37,683 nucleotides of DNA from the NCBI GenBank assembly GCA_024427265.1, contig JAKSVP010000006.1, positions 1-37,683 on the forward strand, written 5' to 3'. The stretch comes from Mycoplasmoidaceae bacterium. Lineage in GTDB: Bacteria; Bacillota_I; Bacilli_A; Mycoplasmatales; Mycoplasmoidaceae. Positions 28,735-37,683 of the stretch are shown here, in pieces (the first letter of the stretch is position 1; each line of letters starts with the position of its first letter). The notes beneath the pieces were generated by a model. That model ran no database searches, was not told the origin of the DNA, and saw nothing but the letters and a program-made list of their open reading frames with translations. Both the position numbers and the translations under genes were made by a program.

Positions 28735-30894
28735 ATGAAAATAACCGATTTATTAACGTTAGATACTGTAGAACTAGATGCCAAAGCTAAAGATAAGACG
28801 GACATTATTAAACAAGCCGTACAATTAATTGGTAAATCTGGGGCTATAGCAGATTTAGATACCTATGAAAAAGGTATCTTTAAAAGAGAAGAACAATCTT
28901 CAACAGGTGTTGGTGAGGGAATAGCTATTCCTCACTGTAAATCTGAAGTGGTTAAAAAACCACAACTAGCTGCAATGGTAATTAAAGATGGAGTTGACTT
29001 TGCTTCCCTAGATGGGGAAAAAGTTCAACTTTTATTTATCATTGCTGCTCCTGTTAGCAAAGATAATGTTCACTTAGATGTTCTTGCTAGACTATCAACG
29101 ATGTTGATGCAAGAAGATTTCAAGAAAAACTTATTAGCTGCAAAAACTAAAGAAGAATTCTTAAAAGTTATTGATGCAGCTGAAACCGAAAAGAAAGAAG
29201 AAGAAAAAGTAGCAGCTGGTCCTAAATATCCAAGAATCTTAGCAGCAACAGCTTGTCCAACAGGTATTGCTCATACTTATATGGCTAAAGAAGCTTTAGA
29301 AAAAGCTGCTAAAGAAATGAATATTACCATTAAAGTAGAAACAAATGGTTCATCAGGACAAAAGAATGCTTTAACAGCAGATGAAATAGAACATTGTGAA
29401 ACAATCATTGTTGCTGCTGATGCTTTTGTAGAAATGGAAAGATTTACTGGTAAGAGAGTAATTCAATGTTCTACATCTAAAGTAATTCATAATCCTAAAA
29501 CTATGCTTAATGCAGCTTTAGGACCATCAGTTCCTATTTACAATCCAGGTAAACCTAAAACAATGGTGGAAGGTGCAACTGGAGATCAATTCATTAAATC
29601 TAAAAACCAATCAGGTAGAGCTCATACCTTCTATAGACACATGATGTCAGGTATTAGCCACATGATCCCATTTGTTGTAGCTGGTGGTATCTTATTAGCT
29701 ATAGCATATCTAATTGATACAGCTTCAGGTGTAACACCTGAGTTGTTAATTAGGACATATGGAGAAAAGTATCCAGATATTGCTTCCAAGTTTGGTAGTT
29801 GGACATTAGGAGCGCAAGTCTTCCATATTCTGGGAGCAGACTTAGCTCTGGGTCTAATGTTTCCTGTAGTAGGTGGGTTCATCGCCTACTCGATTGCAGG
29901 ACGGCCAGGAATTGTTTCAGGTTTTGTTGGTGGCTTTGCTGCTAAGACTGGAGCATTCTCTCTAGCTTATTTAATTGAAGCTGCACAACATGGGTTGACG
30001 CCAATAGATGATCCAACACCTTTAATGAATACACTATTAGCCAATAGTGCTGGATTTGTTGGCGCTATTGTTGCTGGTTTCTTAGCTGGCTTCTATGTTA
30101 ACCAAATGAAGAAATGGTTTGAAAAACTGCCAAGAACATTACAAGGTGTAAAGGATATGATCATTGTTCCTTTACTATCAGTTATTTTCATTGGTATGTC
30201 AATGTTCTTAATTAATGTTCCATTATCATACATGAACTATGGTATTAGTTTAGGTATCCAAAAATTAGCTAGATTTACATTCATAGTTGCTCTAGTTGGT
30301 GCATTAGTATCTGCACTAATGGCAATTGATATGGGTGGCCCAATCAATAAAGCAACTCACTATGCTGTGTTAGCTGTGCTAACAACTGCAATTGAGTCAG
30401 GTGCTGATTTAACAATTCCTCAACAACTAATGGCAGCAAACATTGTTGGTATTATGGTTCCTCCAGTTATGATTGCTTTATGTACATGACTATTCCCACA
30501 AAAATTCGGTGCCGGTGATAGACAAGCATCACCTGCTAACCTAATTATGGGATTCTGTGGAATCTCAGAAGGAGCTATTCCATATGTAGTTAGAGACCCA
30601 ATAAGAGTTATTGGTTCATCTGTAACTGCTTCTGCTATTGGTGGTGCATTAGCTGTAGCCTTTGGTGGTGTAGCTATTGCTCCAGAAGGTGGAATGATTT
30701 CATATGCAGTTATGGGAGCAGCTTGCTGAAAAGCAATGGTTGCCGCAATAATTGCATGTGTGTTTGGTGCCTTCATGCTTGGTGCTTTGAAAAAGAAAGT
30801 GCCAAGTGAATATGCTGCCTTGGGTAAATGGAAAGGTATTCCAATTGGCCCAGGTGTAGGAAGAAAAATTATTAAAGAAGGGGTAGAAAAATAA
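28735..30894 (+). CDS. fruA: PTS fructose-family transporter EIIABC
   Basis: Sugar-specific enzyme II that imports and phosphorylates a sugar. The 719-residue protein has, in order, EIIA (1-150; active His67 in GIAIPHCKSE), EIIB (about 165-260; active Cys174 in TACPTGIAHTYM) and EIIC (about 300-700; about nine membrane segments, with GAAKTGAFS-like and GPINKATHYA motifs). Architecture and motifs are of the fructose/mannitol family. Fructose is the usual substrate, but manA next door and the lack of fruK nearby make mannose (ManP-like) as likely. Two TGA codons are Trp while most others are TGG. The stop overlaps ptsH by one base (TAATG). It is the first gene of a PTS operon. Confidence 0.92.
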
Positions 30895-31151
30895 TGAAAC
30901 AATTTACATTTACAATTAAAGATCCTGCTGGAATTCATGCAAGACCAGCTGGTGTAGTAGTTCAAGAAGCTAAGAAGTTTCAATCAACTATTATTGCAAA
31001 ATATGATGGCAAAACAGCAGATTTAAAGAGAATCTTTACTGTTATGGCATTATGTGCTAAATGTGGAGCAGTATTGGAAATCGAAGTATCTGGTCCAGAT
31101 GAAGAAGCTGCAGCTGCTGCAGTTCAACAAGCATTAGAAAGTAAGTTGTAA
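30894..31151 (+). CDS. ptsH: Phosphocarrier protein HPr
   Basis: Passes phosphate from EI to EIIA. The 85-residue protein has the active site GIHARPAG with His15. The second helix, where HPr of low-GC Gram-positives has Ser46 (usual KSIMGVM), reads DLKRIFTVMALC, so position 46 is Arg. HPr kinase could not phosphorylate it there. The C terminus (VSGPDEEAAAAAVQQALESK) is a normal last helix. The start overlaps the stop of the EII gene and the stop is 2 nt before ptsI, giving a complete fruA-ptsH-ptsI transcription unit. Confidence 0.96.
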   Translation: MKQFTFTIKDPAGIHARPAGVVVQEAKKFQSTIIAKYDGKTADLKRIFTVMALCAKCGAVLEIEVSGPDEEAAAAAVQQALESKL

Positions 31152-31153
31152 TT

Positions 31154-32803
31154 ATGACAAAATATTCAGGCAAAACCATTTTTGAGGGTTTTGCAAATGG
31201 TGTAATTAAGGTTTTAATTAATTCACAAGAAGTTGTTAAAAGAACATTTACAACAACAGAACAAGAATTTGTTCGTTTCTTGTCTGCAAGAGATAAAGAA
31301 ATTGCAAAACTAGATGCTTTGTATACAGAAACTAAAGCAAAGCTTGGAGAAGACAAAGCTAAATTATTTGCCACTCACAAAATAATGGCACAAGACTTAG
31401 ACTTTGAAGATTCTATAAAGGGTTTTATTAACAATCAAAAAACAGCTGAAGAAGCAGTTGATTTAGCATCAAAACAATTTGCTGGTATGTTAAGTCAATT
31501 AGATGATCCATACATGAAAGCAAGATCTGCTGATGTATTGGAAATTGGTAAAGGTGTAATAGACATTTTATCTGGAAAAGAAAATGATTATAGACTAACT
31601 GAACCAACAATCCTTGTTTGTGAAGATTTGGAATCTAGCACAATCATGCAATTTGATAAAACTTTACTAAAAGGTTTAGTTCTTACCAAAGGTAACCCAA
31701 CTGCTCATGTTTCTATTTTTGCTAGATCTTCAGAAATTCCTTCTATCTGTATGACTAAAGACTTACCTCTTGATAAGTCATTAAATGGAAAGAAAGCAAT
31801 TCTTGACTCAACTAAAGGTGAAGTAATGTTAGATGTTTCACCTGAAGATGAAGCAAACTATTCAAAGCAAGCTCAAGACTATGCTGGACAAAAAGAAGCA
31901 TTAAAATCATTTATTGGTAAACCATCAGTAACAAAAGATGGTGTAAAGACAAAGATTTATTGCAATATTGCTTCTGCTGCTGACACAGCAACTGTTGTTG
32001 CTAATGATGGTGAAGGTATTGGTGTCTTTAGATCTGAATACGTTTATTTAAAACAAACAGACTACCCATCTGAAGACTTCCAATTTGAAGTTTATAAAAA
32101 AGCATTAGAAGCAATGAAAGGTAAAGAAGTTATTATCAGAACATTTGATATTGGTGCTGATAAAAAAGTTCCATACTTTGACTTACCAGCTGAAGCTAAC
32201 CCTGCTTTAGGTTATAGATCAGTTCGTATCTGTTTAGATAAACCAGATATGTTTAAAACACAACTTCGTGCTTTATATCGTGCTTCTGCATTTGGTAAGT
32301 TATCAATTATGGTACCAATGATTACCAATGTATCAGAAATTGATTTCTGTAAGAAATGTATTGAAGAAGTTAAAAAAGATCTTGATGCAAAACAAATACC
32401 TTATGCAAAAGATGTAAAACTAGGAATAATGATTGAAGTTCCAGTTGCAGCAGTTTGTGCAGATGAACTTGCTCAACATGTAGACTTTTTCTCAATTGGA
32501 ACAAATGATTTAACACAATATGCTTTAGCATGTGACCGTGTTAATCCAAACTTAACAAAAGTTTATGATCCATACCATAAAGGTTTAATGCGTCTAATTA
32601 AAATGACAATTGATGCAGCACACAAATATGGTAAAGAAGTTGGTATGTGTGGTGAACTTGCAAGAGATCCAAAAGTTCTACCATTCTTAATTGCTTTACA
32701 TATTGATGAAATATCTCTATCTGCTCCATATGTATTACAAACTAGAAAAGCAATTAGTGAATTAGATACAACAAAAATCAATATTGACGATTACATAAAA
32801 TAA
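31154..32803 (+). CDS. ptsI: PTS enzyme I (phosphoenolpyruvate-protein phosphotransferase)
   Basis: Starts the PTS phosphate chain: phosphoenolpyruvate to HPr. The 549-residue protein has the HPr-binding helical domain, then the phosphohistidine domain with GNPTAHVSIFARSSEIPSIC (active His185; canonical GGxTSHxAI), and the C-terminal PEP-binding TIM barrel with GIGVFRSEYVYL, the EVIIRTFDIGADK signature, PALGYRSVRICL, FSIGTNDLTQY and the catalytic Cys in KEVGMCGELARD. Length is slightly below the usual about 570. No TGA codon is needed. Being next to ptsH and the EII gene, all parts of this PTS are made together. Confidence 0.96.
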   Translation: MTKYSGKTIFEGFANGVIKVLINSQEVVKRTFTTTEQEFVRFLSARDKEIAKLDALYTETKAKLGEDKAKLFATHKIMAQDLDFEDSIKGFINNQKTAEEAVDLASKQFAGMLSQLDDPYMKARSADVLEIGKGVIDILSGKENDYRLTEPTILVCEDLESSTIMQFDKTLLKGLVLTKGNPTAHVSIFARSSEIPSICMTKDLPLDKSLNGKKAILDSTKGEVMLDVSPEDEANYSKQAQDYAGQKEALKSFIGKPSVTKDGVKTKIYCNIASAADTATVVANDGEGIGVFRSEYVYLKQTDYPSEDFQFEVYKKALEAMKGKEVIIRTFDIGADKKVPYFDLPAEANPALGYRSVRICLDKPDMFKTQLRALYRASAFGKLSIMVPMITNVSEIDFCKKCIEEVKKDLDAKQIPYAKDVKLGIMIEVPVAAVCADELAQHVDFFSIGTNDLTQYALACDRVNPNLTKVYDPYHKGLMRLIKMTIDAAHKYGKEVGMCGELARDPKVLPFLIALHIDEISLSAPYVLQTRKAISELDTTKINIDDYIK

Positions 32804-32824
32804 AAAAGAGCAAATGCTCTTTTT

Positions 32825-32826
<2 letters not shown>
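32802..32826. terminator. Bidirectional terminator, ptsI / pfkA
   Basis: AAAAAAGAGCA / TGCTCTTTTTT around a 2-base centre. The pfkA stop codon (32825-32827) overlaps its edge. Confidence 0.87.
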
Positions 32827-35192
<2,366 letters not shown>

Positions 35193-35294
35193 TTTCTTTC
35201 TCCGCTTTTATTAAATTTTTTTTGTTAATATATTTTATATATTAAAAAAATAATTTTTATAATTTATTTAATATTTTTTAATAATATATCTATT

Positions 35295-35879
35295 ATGAGA
35301 GAAAGAAATGATCTAGATAAAAAACCAATTTGATATTTGTTTTTAATAGCAAATGTTGTTGTAATTATAGGATGTGCGGTTACCTATGTATTATTTTCGA
35401 ATGCTGTTGCTGATGAAGGAACAATTTTCTTTATTCCATCATTAGTTTGTAACATTGTTGCTCTTGTGCTTTGCGGTTTATTTGTTTGATTAGAAGCAAA
35501 ATACACAATGCCAAAAGCTGTACATTTTCAAAGAAAATGATTGTGATGATATTTAGCTGCAATCATTGTCTTTGTTGTTTCAATCATCTTTAACTTTATC
35601 TTTATTGCAATCTTCAAAGGTTATGCAAAATTCCCATTATCACAAACTTGACCATTAATTATTTACATTGTAATTACTGCAGTTCTAACTCTTGTTTCAA
35701 TAGGTTTACAACGTTATGCTCGTTTCAAAATAGATTTAGATATTTATAGAAGAACACATGGTGAACTTCCTAAAAAAGAAGAAATTGAAAAAGATAAAGC
35801 TAAAGTTGAAAAGAAACAAGCTAAAGACTCTAAAGGTCAACCATCATCTGGTTTAGCTGATAGCATAAGTCAACAATAG
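35295..35879 (+). CDS. Four-helix membrane protein with charged tail, unknown
   Basis: A 194-residue protein, MRERNDLDKKPIWYLFLIAN, visible only with TGA as Trp (six TGA, including W-L-WW around residue 83). It has four hydrophobic helices at about 13-36, 45-65, 82-105 and 118-138, then a cytoplasmic tail of about 50 residues rich in Lys, Glu and Asp (GELPKKEEIEKDKAKVEKKQ) that ends DSISQQ. I recognise no family. A TATAAT lies about 30 nt upstream; no clear ribosome site. Single gene, divergent from eno and closed by its own terminator. Confidence 0.82.
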
Positions 35880-35898
35880 GGCATTGCCCTATTTTTAT
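35875..35898 (+). terminator. Terminator of the 35295 membrane protein gene
   Basis: AATAGGGC / GCCCTATT with loop ATT and a T-run, overlapping the stop codon. Confidence 0.85.
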
Positions 35899-35902
35899 TT
35901 AC

Positions 35903-35908
35903 TATAAT
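35903..35908 (+). promoter_or_regulatory. -10 box of mtaB
   Basis: TATAAT, 6 nt before the ATG at 35915 (TATAATTGAAATATG). This is almost the same arrangement as manA and abi, so a leaderless transcript is expected. Confidence 0.55.
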
Positions 35909-35914
35909 TGAAAT

Positions 35915-37210
35915 ATGAAAACATTTTTTACCATCAACTTAGGATGTAAAGTTAACTTGTTTGAAACTAATGCTATCACTTATCAATTAGTGAAGCAAGG
36001 TTACAAACATGTTGATGATATTAATAAAGCAAATATTGTTTTGATCAATACTTGCTCTGTTACAAACAAAGCTGATGCTAAAAGTCGTAACATGATTAAT
36101 CGAGCTAAACAAGCTAAACTAAAACCAATAGTTTTAGTAATGGGCTGTTTTAGTCAGGTAAATAAAGAATGATTTAAGAAGAATAAAGTTGATATTGTCA
36201 TTGGCTGTCAATACAAAAACAAGATTGTTGATTTATTAAAACAATACTTAAAAAATCGCAAACCAATTATTAAGATTAATCAAAACATCAAATCATTTGA
36301 AGAATTTAAATGTTTCAAACACCTAGACAACACAAGAGCATTTTTAAAAATTCAAGATGGTTGTAATTTCTTTTGTAGTTATTGTTTAATTCCTTATTGT
36401 CGTGGAAGACAAAGAGCAATGAAACATGCTCATGTTTTACAAGCAATTAAACAATATGTTAAACAAGGATATAAAGAAATTGTATTAACTGGCGTTAATA
36501 CTGCTGGATATAAAGAAGGCAACTATACCTTCTATAACCTATTAAAAGATATCAATAATCTTAAAGGTAATTTTAGAGTACGAATATCTTCACTTGAACC
36601 ATTTCAAATAGATAAAAAGATTATTGATTTGCTAGCTTCTAATCCAAATAGATGAGCAAACCAAATTCATTTATGTTTACAAGCAGCTAACAATCAAATC
36701 TTGAAAGACATGAATCGTAAATACACAATTGAGCAATTTAAATCATTGTGTAAATACATAAGAAGCAAAATGCATAATGTTGCTATTACAACAGATTACA
36801 TTGTTGCTTTTGGAAATGAAACACAACAACAATTTAATGATTCTTTAAAGAATCTTAAAGATATTAATTTTGCTAACATGAATGTCTTTATCTATTCAAG
36901 AAGAAAAGGAACTGTAGCAGATAAAAAATATGTAAAAGATATTAATCCTTTAACTGCTAGAGAAAGATATAACAAGGTAGTTGGACTAAAACAACAATGT
37001 CAAAAACAATATCTCAAATCATTAATTGGTAAAACATTACAAGTAATAGTTGAAAGATCTATAACACCTTTAATGCATGGTTATAGTTCAGAGTTTGTTA
37101 AAGTTGTATTTAGAAGTTCTAAAAACCTTCAACACCACCAAATTAATGTGAAAATTACTGATTTAAAATTTGATGGTCAAAACTATTATTTACTAGGTAA
37201 AAAACAATAA
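35915..37210 (+). CDS. mtaB: tRNA methylthiotransferase MtaB (t6A to ms2t6A)
   Basis: Radical-SAM methylthiotransferase acting on N6-threonylcarbamoyladenosine 37 of tRNA. The 431-residue frame has NLGCKVNLFETNA (Cys11), INTCSVTNKADAKSRN (Cys47) and VMGCFSQ for the N-terminal iron-sulfur cluster; GCKVNxxET and CSVTN are MtaB marks that separate it from MiaB at 7232. The radical-SAM cluster is QDGCNFFCSYCLIPYCRGRQ. Later motifs drift: LQAANNQILKDMNRKYT (usual LQSGS) and TDYIVAFGNET (usual [11 protein letters not shown]). A TRAM-like region ends the protein. Two TGA codons are Trp. No ribosome site; the -10 box is 6 nt away. Confidence 0.9.
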
Positions 37211-37220
37211 AATTAAAAAG

Positions 37221-37250
37221 ATTTTGGAAAAAAATTCCAAAATTTTTTAT
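37221..37250 (+). terminator. Terminator of mtaB
   Basis: ATTTTGGAA / TTCCAAAAT, 5-nt A loop, then a T-run. Its right arm and T-run are also the start of the upstream element of ruvA. Confidence 0.8.
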
Positions 37251-37274
37251 TTTTTAGCGAAGAGTTATATGGAG
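37239..37274 (+). promoter_or_regulatory. Conserved upstream element, copy 3 of 3 (ruvA)
   Basis: AAAATTTTT, 9 nt, then GCGAAGAGTTATATGGAG (37257-37274), 10 nt before the ruvA ATG. It differs from copies 1 and 2 at one base in the 18-base block. The ribosome site GGAGAG is its last part. Confidence 0.62.
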
Positions 37275-37284
37275 AGAATAAATT

Positions 37285-37683
37285 ATGTATTCATATATTG
37301 TAGGAAAAATTGTTTCCATCTATAGGAAATCAATTGTTATAGAAAATAATTATGTAGGATACTTTGTCTTTGTCCCAAAGGCAGATGTATTTGAATCAGG
37401 TAAAACTATAAGATTGTATTTATACAAATACACTTATTTATCAAATAAGAATTCTTTGAGAGAAGATTTTTATGGTTTTAAAAATTGGGAAGAAAAAGAA
37501 TTCTTTATGAATTGTTTAAATATTAGTGGCATTGGACCAAAGTCAGCAATTAACTTTTTGCAAAATGATATTAATGTTTTGAAACAGTTAATTTCAAATA
37601 AAGATACAGAAGCTTTGGAACAACTTCCAGGAATTAGTAAGAAGTATGCTTACTTATTAGTGGAATACCTTGCTGACTTCTAT
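37285..37683 (+). CDS. ruvA: Holliday junction DNA helicase subunit RuvA (3' part outside window)
   Basis: RuvA binds Holliday junctions and guides RuvB during branch migration. The visible 133 codons start MYSYIVGKIVSIYRKSIVIE (OB domain, canonical MIGxIxGxI) and contain the helix-hairpin-helix NISGIGPKSAINFL (about residues 76-89) and a second one ALEQLPGISKKYAYLLVEYL (about 112-131). The end of the gene and probably ruvB lie beyond the window. GGAGAG lies 9 nt before the ATG. Its leader element is shared with the two small coiled-coil genes at 15405 and 15890. Confidence 0.93.
   Translation, partial: MYSYIVGKIVSIYRKSIVIENNYVGYFVFVPKADVFESGKTIRLYLYKYTYLSNKNSLREDFYGFKNWEEKEFFMNCLNISGIGPKSAINFLQNDINVLKQLISNKDTEALEQLPGISKKYAYLLVEYLADFY

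Noticed and set aside
30420..30983. A 187-codon antisense frame across the end of the EIIC domain and ptsH
   Set aside because: It is opposite to strongly conserved genes, has no ribosome site and a composition typical of an antisense shadow.

Overview
The window is low-GC DNA from a mollicute (Mycoplasma-like bacterium). TGA is read as tryptophan in nearly every gene: AtpG, AtpA, AtpB, Pyk, MiaB and the surface proteins all run through in-frame TGA at positions where the family has Trp. There are many lipoprotein genes, tightly packed operons and a fermentative gene set (PTS, glycolytic enzymes, F1Fo ATPase). The sequence alone does not fix the genus. All coding coordinates use genetic code 4.

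Layout. 1-7184 (minus): F1Fo ATP synthase operon, read as lipoprotein, AtpI-like protein, atpB, atpE, atpF (b subunit as a lipoprotein), atpH, atpA, atpG, atpD (cut by the window start). 7232-8674 (plus): miaB. 8719-9180 (minus): a four-helix membrane protein. 9326-13162 (plus): a 1278-residue surface protein of Ig-like repeats. 13197-15289 (minus): overlapping abi (HEPN-like), Nudix and trmB genes. 15300-19780 (plus): an accessory region with two small coiled-coil genes carrying a shared upstream element, then four paralogous lipoprotein genes, each with its own promoter, leader hairpin and terminator. 19810-20451 (minus): a metallo-beta-lactamase-fold hydrolase, divergent from dnaX-nfo-rarA (20493-24300, plus). 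24297-25316 (minus): another lipoprotein. 25377-27695 (minus): pyk-efp-asp23-nusB. 27794-28663 (plus): manA. 28735-32803 (plus): a complete PTS (fructose-family EIIABC, HPr, EI) under a palindromic operator. 32825-35192 (minus): eno-pfkA. 35295-35879: membrane protein. 35915-37210: mtaB. 37285 to the end: start of ruvA.

How the genes fit together. Sugar (probably fructose and/or mannose, given manA next to the PTS) is imported as phosphosugar and passed through PfkA, Eno and Pyk to ATP; the ATP synthase of such organisms typically works as a proton pump. MiaB, MtaB, TrmB, EF-P and NusB serve translation and transcription; DnaX, Nfo, RarA and RuvA serve replication and repair.

Most interesting signals: (1) a near-identical element, GCGAAGAGTTATATGGRR after an A4T5 tract, upstream of ruvA and of the two small coiled-coil genes, which suggests a recombination-linked regulon; (2) four lipoprotein genes whose mRNAs are each predicted to begin with a stem-loop at the 5' end, with pairing kept although the sequence differs; (3) several genes with a TATAAT box 5-10 nt before the ATG, predicting leaderless mRNAs; (4) HPr with Arg at the regulatory Ser46 position; (5) pyruvate kinase without its C-terminal domain.
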